Below, piece by piece: positions 57,323-64,000 of a DNA stretch of 64,000 nt. Both the position numbers and the translations under genes were made by a program. The stretch is from positions 164,064-228,063 of the forward strand of contig MNCI01027120.1 in NCBI GenBank assembly GCA_015680685.1, written 5' to 3'. The notes beneath the pieces were generated by a model that saw nothing but the letters and a program-made list of their open reading frames with translations, did no database searches and was not told where the DNA came from. The stretch comes from Gnetum montanum (taxonomy: Eukaryota; Streptophyta; Gnetopsida; Gnetales; Gnetaceae). How positions within the stretch are numbered: the first letter of the stretch is position 1; each line of letters opens with the position of its first letter.

Positions 57323-58028
57323 GGAACACTCAGGGTTAATCAATCGTTGTCTTCCCAAACTTACTTATATTGTCATGGTTGTATGGTTAAGTAAGCTTGA
57401 GGTATATGATTTTTTATAGCTTTTATCTTTTTGATGTCTTATGCTAATAAAGGAAAGGGAAAGAGAACTAAGTGACTAACTTACATTAACTATTCATTAA
57501 CTAAGTTCTAAATGTTCCTAACACCAGTATCCATTCCCACTTGCCATACACATCCTAAACTAGTGCAACGCTACTGGGATTACCAAACGCTAATCGTTAC
57601 TGGGTTACCAAGCGCTACACGCATGCTCAAAGTGGTCGTATTGAATGTACTTAACTAAGAGGATCGAAGGTTGAGAGAGAGATTAATTAACTAGGAAAGT
57701 ATTAAAAATTCAACAATAATTAATTACTAATTAGCTTAATCTGTATGCTGGAAGGTTTATCATAAAGTTCATCTTTATTGTCATACACAAATGTGTACTT
57801 AGGTACAAATTACTCGAATAAAGATTTGTTCACTCTATGACTCTTACTGCAGGTACACAGAAATTATTCTAACTCTGGAATGGTAAAACAGCAAAAGTTT
57901 GGCTAAGGGTCTAAGTCTAACTACTTTGAACAAAGGGTGCCACCTCTTATTTATAGAAGATGAGGCAGGACACGAGATCGCGTGGCAAATGCAATATCGC
58001 TTACGTGATATCGCGGCTCATCAATTGT

Positions 58029-59084
58029 TCATATCACTATCTTATATAAGAGATCCTAAATATATGAATTACTTTATGTGACTTTTTGGTTTTCAATTTT
58101 AATCTTCATTACATACTTTTTTACTAAAATCACACTTCATGTATTTCATTTGATCTCTACTAATTATCAATCCTTTTGATTTTAGGGCTTTCGCAAGTCT
58201 CCACCAAAGGATATCATCTTATATTTCTTTAATTATCTCATCCATAATAATAGTAAACAAGTAAGAACCTAGAGTTAATATTTAATGTAACCCTACCTTC
58301 ATAGCAAAGTTAATGATTTCTCAATAGATAGTACAAACTCGAAGTCATGGATTAAACATATATTTCTTGATTAGTCTTGATGTATCCAATAGGAACATAT
58401 TGGCTTATCAAATAATCTTTGGAATGACTATATTGTAAGATTTTTTGAAATTTATGAAAAGTATACGAATAGTCTTCTTTTTACATTTAACTTTCTTTAT
58501 AAGTTATCTTAGTAAGAAAATGACTTCAATAGCTAATCTTTTGAGCATAAAACTAAACTTATTCCATAGACTATTTATTTTTACCTTAAACATTATTCAA
58601 TAACTCTTTCCTGTATTTTTGTGTTGTGAATCATAAACTTGATTATTATATAGTTGTCACAGTTCTAAATATCTTCCTTATTCTTGTAGATAAGTATAAT
58701 GGTGCTTCTCGTGTACTCATCTAATAGTTTTTCCTTCTATTTTTTGTTAAGTAAATTTACTAAGCAAGTCATCCCTTTATCTACAACAAACTTTCAAGTG
58801 TCGATAGGAATACCATCTAACATTAGCATTTTACCATTTTGTCTTCATAAGACTTTTTATGAATTTAAAGGCATATACATGGTTTGTCATTTCCATGTTA
58901 TGCAATCAACTTCATCTCTTGGAAATTCCTTATTTAAGTATATTCTCTATCACTCTAAAATTTTTATTTATAACTAAATTCTTTGTTCATCTAACTTGAA
59001 TCCTAAATCTATTTCTTACCCTCCTTAATTGCTCATAAAAGGTATTTAAAAGCATTATGTTTAGTATTATTATCTTATTGGCCA
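58029..59084 (-). pseudogene. RTE LINE, EN-RT portion (right of nested LTRs)
   Basis: Minus strand from about 58850: KMVKMLMLDGIPIDTWKFVV, then LLDEYTRSTIILIYKNKEDI and NCDNYI-IKFMIHNTKIQERV. This is the RTE signature K.GKA.GPDGIP.E.WK ... ILVPI(Y/F)KNKGD.Q.C.NYRGIKL.SHT.K..ERV. Towards 58029 the RT decays further. Together with 53985-54355 it forms one minus-strand LINE interrupted by LTR A. Confidence 0.8.
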
Positions 59085-59285
59085 CAGTCTTTGGCAAAGT
59101 ATATTTTTCAATGTCTCTCTATTTATCTAATGAGATTATCTTATTAGGCAAGACGTTGCTAGTTCAAGTTACACTTAAGACATCATTATAGTGATTGATG
59201 ATTCTTCTAATATATCATGCTAATTATAAGTCTTGAGGTGTACTTATAGTTAAATATTTTAGATTTGTAAATCCTTTAGATGAGA
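59085..59285 (+). repeat. tRNA-derived SINE, copy 3
   Basis: TTATCTAATGAGATTATC, then GGCAAGACGTTGCTAGTTCA (B-box region), then a body that matches 53280-53390 (CACTTAAGACATC, AAGTCTTGAGGTGTACTTATA, AATATTTTAGATT). The A-box end is poorly kept. Confidence 0.55.
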
Positions 59286-59564
59286 TATCAAGTGGCAGTT
59301 TTTTATACTTTTGGAAGCCTTAGACATTTAGGTTTCAAGGAAATATACTGTGTTTATAGTTGAGGTATGGTTCATTGAGATCTATTACACTTTTTGAGTT
59401 TACACAAGTATTTCCCTTTCCTTTTGAATTTTCCTTATTGAGATTGTGTTCCAACATCTCTTGAGACTATCAAAACTTTCTTAGACTTGGAAATATCAAT
59501 TGGGATATGCATCATTAATTTTAAATTCATCAATGTTTGAAATTACAATTTTAATGAAGCATGT
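59286..59564. other. Short interval without recognisable feature
   Basis: AT-rich DNA preceding the LTR at 59565. CATGT (59560-59564) would be its left target site. Confidence 0.4.
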
Positions 59565-60476
59565 TGATGAGGACATCACCTAGCCCTTATGTAATCTTCA
59601 ATGTATCTTGGATGTGTATGTGTTTTTTTTTTTTTTTTTTTGTGTTTCTCTTCTTTTGTTAACTTTTTCATGATTATTCCAAGGTGTTTTTCCATGTTTG
59701 GGATTTTTTTGGACTTATTTTGATGAGTCTAGGAGGTTCTAGGGGCTATGGGGACTTGCTGAATGTGTATGGAGATTCTAGACCTCAAAATGAGCATCTT
59801 TAATTTTGGTCCTAGCAAGATAGGTGTATATCCTTGCAATTAGCCATTTAATCTGCATATTAGACATCTAAACACTCTCAATATGTCTAATCCAAGACAT
59901 CTAACATGATTTTAAAACATCTACTCTAGCATCTCTCCACTCAAGATAAACATACACTATTTTCTTTAGACATCTAATGCCAAATTTAATGGACATCAAA
60001 TTGAATGTTAGATTGGAGGGAAAACAAAAGGTCACACCAAGAATCTATAAATAAGAGTCCAAGTGAGAAGGCTAATCAAGCTAATCAAAGAAATCAAGTT
60101 AGTCTTAAGGAGAAGAGTAAGAGTCAAATATTTGAGAAGTCTCTTAAGAGCTTGTGCAAGAAGAATTGAGTGAGATGCAAGGGAGAGCACTTGATAGAGA
60201 TTAAGAGAATCTCTTATGAGTGTCTTTTCTTGAGCTTTAGCTCCATTATGAGAAATTTCGAATAGAGGAAACATGTCTGATCTTTAATATCCTTCAGAGA
60301 GGTTTGAGTTAAGATTAGCTCCTCATCTTTTATGTAATTTTGTGCATATTTAGAGTTTTCTTTTAAAAGGGGGAATTTTCTCCAATTCATTATCTTGTTC
60401 TTTCTTCTAAGTTGAATTTTTTTTAGAAAGCTTGTGGAATGGATCCCTTTTGGAGTTTTTTTAGGTAGGCTTCACA
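59565..60476 (+). repeat. 5' LTR of plus-strand gypsy element
   Basis: 912 bp, from TGATGAGGACATCACC to GGCTTCACA. It is homologous to the minus-strand LTR of the gag-only element (TTCCAAGGTGTTTTTCCATG, then GAGGTTCTAG, GAGCATCTTTAATTTTGGTC and TCTAACATG words correspond in order). TATAAATA lies at 60046-60053. A poly-T run of 20 or so lies at about 59623-59641. Confidence 0.75.
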
Positions 60477-60481
60477 TTAGA

Positions 60482-60494
60482 TTGGTATAAGAGC
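60482..60494 (+). other. Primer-binding site (Met-tRNA type)
   Basis: TTGGTATAAGAGC, 12 of 13 identical to the canonical TTGGTATCAGAGC, starting six bases after the LTR end. It is the best-preserved PBS in the window and fixes the element's direction as plus. Confidence 0.85.
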
Positions 60495-61077
60495 GATTGG
60501 TTTGGAGAAATCCACACATATGCATTTGGTTTTGAGGTTTCCGCACTTGAATTGTTGATCTTCATCAAGATTTTAAAGAATTTTGAAGCTTTATAGCCAC
60601 TTGTGGTTTGGAGAACCTAAGATTGGTAAACATTTCTTGAATCTTATGAGATCAAGTTTCTTTTGTGATCTTAAGCACCAATATATTTGAAAGGCTAGGG
60701 TTTGAAGTGAATTGCTTCAAATTTACACTTTTATGTTTAAGCTTGGTGTTTTATTTGAATGAAAATAATATTTTTGTTGATATTTGTGCATTTGCTTTTG
60801 GATATCATTCTTATTGCTTTAAGTTTTACCTTTAGACCTATGAAAGGTATGACTCTTAAGAACAAGACAAATCAAGAGCTTGAACAAGAGTTTTAAGAGC
60901 TAATGAAATGCAAGTTCTTTCTAAAGTAAGGACCTACAAGCACCAAGATTTTGCAAAAACTTCAAGAAGAAGAGATATGAAGAAATTCAAGACTAACTTG
61001 GGAAATATTTTGAGGAGAATATCTTCTAGCCATCAAGGAAATGAACAAGATTAAAGATCTAGTGATGAATCATGTTT
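60495..61077 (+). pseudogene. Leader and gag N-terminus, truncated
   Basis: After a non-coding leader, a frame from about 60840 reads MKGMTLKNKTNQELEQEF, then KILQKLQEEE and KEMNKIKDLVMNHV, broken by stops. It is rich in Glu, Lys and Leu like the N-terminal coiled coil of the Gag proteins at 28.8 and 41.6 kb. It is cut at about 61077 by LTR B. Confidence 0.45.
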
Positions 61078-61947
61078 TACATGAGCCCCAATATTAGGTA
61101 TCTGATAACGGGGTGGCCGCAATATCAAGTACATGATATTGAATATGCAATATCGTAGCCCAAGATGCAATATCGGGCATGCAATATTGTGGAGTACTCC
61201 TGGGCTTATAAATACAAGCCTTGGACATAGGATTCGGGGAAAAGTTTTTTTAGTCAAGTACAAAAATTCTTGCAGTTTGTTCATTCGAGAATTAGAATAT
61301 TTTCCAAGTGCTCGCAACATGAGGTCTAAGTGTAATCAGATCTTTATTCAAGCATTGATGTACCTGAACACACCATTGTGTTGGCAATAAAGACAAGCTC
61401 TTTAATTCATCCTTGCAGCACCTGAGACTTTCTTTCTTTATGCATTTATACATTGTGATTTCATGTAGTTCACATTTAACATTATTCATTCAATATTTAA
61501 TTTTGATTGATTAGGCAATTAATTAAAATACACAAGCATGACCCCTTTGAACATACATGTGACACTTGGTAGCTTAGAAACAGTTAGCATTTAACAACCT
61601 AACAGTGTTTACACAAAGTTTAGGATGTGTTCGAGAAGTGGGGATAGTTACATATGTTAGGCTAGATTAGACAATAGTTCACTTAGCATTTAATTACTCT
61701 CACTTTCATTATTGTTTTAAGCAATCAAATTGATAAAACATAAAATGATAAAAATCTTATGCCTCAATCACACGTAACCATACACTTGCATTTCACATGT
61801 GAGACTAGGAAAATAATGAATTGACAACACGAACTCATCATTTAGCTCTAGTGTACTTAGTAATTAATGTCTGTGGAATTCGACTAGATCACATGTGAAT
61901 GCCTGTGATTCGTATGGTTGGGCATAGGGGTGCCTCGCTGCTCATCA
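61078..61947 (+). repeat. LTR B (5' LTR) of an Athila/Tat-like element
   Basis: About 870 bp, reverse complement of LTR family A/C, ending GCTGCTCATCA. TATAAATA at 61207-61214. Repeated AATATCG/GATATT words upstream of the TATA box are CpG-depleted versions of the GATATCGCG words in C. A PBS follows directly, so this is a 5' LTR. Confidence 0.8.
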
Positions 61948-61948
61948 T

Positions 61949-61966
61949 TGGTGCCATTGCTAGGGA
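61949..61966 (+). other. Primer-binding site (Asp-tRNA type)
   Basis: TGGTGCCATTGCTAGGGA against the canonical TGGCGCCGTTGCCGGGGA (complement of the Asp tRNA 3' end, used by Athila/Tat-group elements): 14 of 18, all four differences C-to-T or G-to-A. Confidence 0.8.
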
Positions 61967-62455
61967 CTTTAGTTCAATGTGCGCTATGTCAACTTAGTGA
62001 AACTTAGTAACCTCATTGTTCAAACCCTAAGGTCAAATCTTACAAAAATAAAATTATTATTATAACTAAATTAAATCTTAACTGCACACTGCATATAGAT
62101 TTACTAATATAAAGTGTCTTCTTCTCACAGGAGCCTATCTCTACCCAGGACAAACCAAGTGCCTCAACGATACTAGGTGATATATGCTCATCCCAATGAG
62201 TATGTACTAGGCTTCACCTTCATCTTACATCAAGATGAAATGTTGTGATGGCATGACATGAAAGGAAACATTGCGTTGCCACTGGATCGATCTATTCTAG
62301 CTATGCTTCAACTAATGCTTGCATGACATGGACTTCAACATCTTCATGGGGATTATGACATGTGAGATATCGATTCAAGGGATTACAATCCCACCGAAGC
62401 ACAAAGGTTAAGGGATCATTAACTGGAGCAACAACATGAGATTTCGAAGGGTAAG
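61967..62455 (+). pseudogene. Leader and gag start of B element
   Basis: After about 140 bases a coding-like stretch appears: MKGNIALPLDRSILAMLQLM, then DSRDYNPTEAQRLRDH and LEQQHEISKG (62340-62450). This is the style of the start of Athila/Tat gag reading frames, with a few stops. It is cut at 62455 by LTR C. Confidence 0.45.
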
Positions 62456-62879
62456 TGATGAGTGGCGAGGTACCCCTACACTCAACCATACGAATACGAG
62501 CGTGCACACGCGATCTGGTCGAACTCCGCAGACTAAATGCCTTAACGCCACAAAAAACACTTGGGGTTAATCGTTCGTTGTCTTCCCAGGCTTGCTTGTA
62601 TGTGTCACGGTGTATGGTTAAGCAAGTCTGAGGTATGTGATTTTTTTGGTATTTTTCGGTTTATCTTCTATGCTATCAGAGGAAAGGGTTGAGAAACTAA
62701 GCTAACTCTAACTAATGTCCTAAGTCTAAATTAACTAGCGTCAGCATCCGTTCCCACTTACCGGACACACCCTGAACTATGCAACTGTGGCTTACCAAAC
62801 GCTAATCGTTACTGGGATCACCACACGTAACGCAAGTGCTCGAAGTGGTCGTACTGAGGCACCTATTTAGCTTAAGTGT

Positions 62880-63160
62880 GATAAGCAGCCGATTCCTTAG
62901 CTAGCCGTACACACCCGTGGGTGCTCGTAACTAAGTCGTACTTATCACACGTTCTAGCCTAGCAATGAGTAGCCGATTCCTTGACTAGCCGTACACATTG
63001 GACTACCACTGGGATTACCAAGCGCAGAATCCTGGAATACGCTACTGGGTTACCAAGCAGCCAATGCTCGTAATTGAGTCGTACTCATGCATTGCGTCAA
63101 GCAGCCGATTCCTTGACTAGCCGTACACGTCCGTAGATGCTCGTAATCAAGTCGTACTTG
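62880..63160. repeat. Internal repeats of LTR C
   Basis: AAGCAGCCGATTCCTTGACT (first copy TTAGCT) with AGCCGTACAC occurs three times, near 62885, 62968 and 63102, alternating with TGCTCGTAA..AAGTCGTACT. The first module is bracketed by GTGATAAG and CTTATCAC, a possible stem-loop. A lacks this expansion, which accounts for much of the length difference. Confidence 0.75.
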
Positions 63161-63434
63161 TGCGCACTAGGAAAGCAGTAAATAAAAAACAATAAATAAA
63201 ACCACGTGCTGCAAGGTTTATCCAATCAAGTTCGTCTTTATTGCCGTACACAACTTGGGTTCAGGTTACAAGCTGCTCGAATAAAGAGCCGTTCACTCTA
63301 GGACTCCTACTGCGGGCACATGGGAAAAATTCTAACTCTGGAGTGATCAATCTGCCAGAGCTTCGCTACTTCTAGCCAGGATTGGGAAATGAGGGGAGTG
63401 CCGCCTCTTATTTATAGATATGGAGGCGGACCGT

Positions 63435-63454
63435 GATATCGCGTACGCGATATC
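63435..63454. promoter_or_regulatory. Perfect 20-bp palindrome upstream of LTR C TATA box
   Basis: GATATCGCGTACGCGATATC reads the same on both strands, 19 bases from the TATA box on its upstream side (minus-strand promoter). Related half-words GATATCGCG recur nearby and in A and B. A binding site for a dimeric factor is possible, as is a simple repeat origin. Confidence 0.6.
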
Positions 63455-63502
63455 TCAGGGAAAGATGCGATATCACGGCACAGTGCATGTCGCATCTCAT
63501 CA

Positions 63503-64000
63503 TACCTCCATGACTGAATGAAAACTCGTCCTCGAGTTCCTTACAGTGATATCAGGTAGGTATGGGATTATTGAGGGGAATGGAACTAATGGGATGACAT
63601 GTGAACGGGTCTTTATTACAAGACTTGACAAAAACTGGTGTTCATGACAACAAGGGTGAACACCTTATTACAATGACATTAGGCCACATTTGGCAGCTGA
63701 GAGAAAAGAGGAGAGAGAATAGAAGAGAAGAAGAGAGAAGAGTCTTGTTGCTGCCAACGCCTAGATTGCGCCTTTCATTGTCCATCTGTAAGCGCATTAT
63801 CAATTCCGCTCCTTGCATAGCTGCTTCAGCGCTGCTCCATTCCAAGTGTTTGCGCCAAATCCATTCCGTTGTTGTATGATTGTCATCCGCACACACAACA
63901 CAATCATATATTAGCAAGGGTAATTGAATCATTAAGTAAATAATACCTTGCTTCAGTTTAGGTTCATTGGCTAGGTTGTGGTATGGCTGATATGGATCTG
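63503..64000 (-). other. Flank or 3' internal part of the C element
   Basis: The minus strand next to the LTR reads KELEDEFSFSHGG, recalling the last residues of some gypsy polyproteins just before the polypurine tract. Further right a 96-residue minus-strand frame (63642-63932) contains TTEWIWRKHLEWSSAEAAMQ, but I cannot match it to integrase. The purine-rich segment 63700-63745 is simple sequence. The window ends without resolution. Confidence 0.35.

Larger units (their letters stand above)
54356..58023 (-). mobile_element. Solo LTR A (Athila/Tat-like), split by S3
   Basis: Two pieces, 54356-54460 and 57328-58023 (about 801 bp together), belong to the same LTR family as B and C. The 54356 start TGATGAGTGGCGAGGTACCC is identical to the start of C at 62456, and the other end is GCGGCTCATCA. 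An exact 5-bp target duplication ATTGT flanks it (54351-54355 and 58024-58028). A minus-strand TATAAATA box is at 57948-57955. Only one LTR is left, so the internal part was lost by LTR-LTR recombination. Confidence 0.88.
62456..63502 (-). repeat. LTR C, CpG-rich, same family as A and B
   Basis: 1047 bp. Plus-strand left end TGATGAGTGGCGAGGTACCC, right end CGCATCTCATCA. Minus-strand TATAAATA at 63409-63416. No PBS lies to its left, while its right side carries GGAGGTA and an ELEDEF-like codon run, so it is probably the 3' LTR of a minus-strand element extending beyond the window. It is longer than A because of repeats at 62880-63160. CpG dinucleotides are largely kept, unlike in A and B, so it is the youngest copy. 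The flanks GTAAG and TACCT differ, so it is not a solo LTR. Confidence 0.75.

Noticed and set aside
61078-63502. B and C as the two LTRs of one element
   Set aside because: They are in opposite orientation.
63642-63932. Integrase end of the C element
   Set aside because: The 96-residue frame has no integrase or chromodomain pattern, and its C-terminus is Leu/Ser low complexity.

Overview
This 64 kb window looks like plant nuclear DNA from a retrotransposon-dominated intergenic region. It is AT-rich and contains Ty3/gypsy gag-pol remnants, RTE-type LINEs, tRNA-derived SINEs and decayed intron-containing genes, and I see no bacterial gene organisation. The age and depth of decay (stops from CAA/CAG to TAA/TAG, G-to-A losses at catalytic codons, very divergent LTR pairs) fit a large, slowly purged genome such as a gymnosperm. 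That placement is inference. I found no gene that I would call intact.

Layout. 1-2115: remnant with an LTR-like end and a candidate polypurine tract. 2116-25974: proposed single outer Tat-like Ty3/gypsy element on the minus strand (LTRs 2116-3641 and 24487-25974, possible target duplication ACTAT/ACCAT), with pol at 4740-8230 and gag at 22376-23779. Between these lie tandem repeats, an intron-containing pseudogene (10808-13718), a plus-strand gypsy pol (13770-16289), a 2.86 kb solo-LTR-like unit S1 (17497-20355) and a plus-strand integrase remnant (21940-22375). 26180-29528: minus-strand gypsy gag-protease-RT with PBS and 5' LTR. 29529-31560: LTR-like DNA with a TATA box and a hairpin tandem array. 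32740-35465 and 35750-36300: two LINE remnants. 38018-45602: a gag-only LTR element whose 5' LTR is split by unit S2 (42497-45333, containing the 602-base N gap). 46837-49115: decayed multi-exon gene of unknown function. 50440-51542, plus a duplicated tail to 51935: LRR end of an NLR-type resistance gene. 52700-59285: RTE LINE pieces and SINEs, with an LTR solo (A) inside a LINE and unit S3 inside A. 59565-61077: 5' end of a gypsy element with PBS and gag start. 61078-62455: 5' end of an Athila/Tat-like element (LTR B, Asp-tRNA PBS). 62456-63502: CpG-rich LTR C of the same family, opposite orientation. 63503-64000: flank or internal DNA of the C element.

How the parts relate. The main story is nesting. 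Three copies of one 2.84-2.86 kb TG...CA unit sit in three unrelated hosts, at least two with clear 5-bp target duplications. The gag-only element at 38-45 kb has a Gag related to that of the pol-bearing element at 26-29 kb, so the pair may represent a non-autonomous element and its helper. The RTE LINE, solo LTR A and S3 form a three-layer stack with exact target duplications at both junctions.
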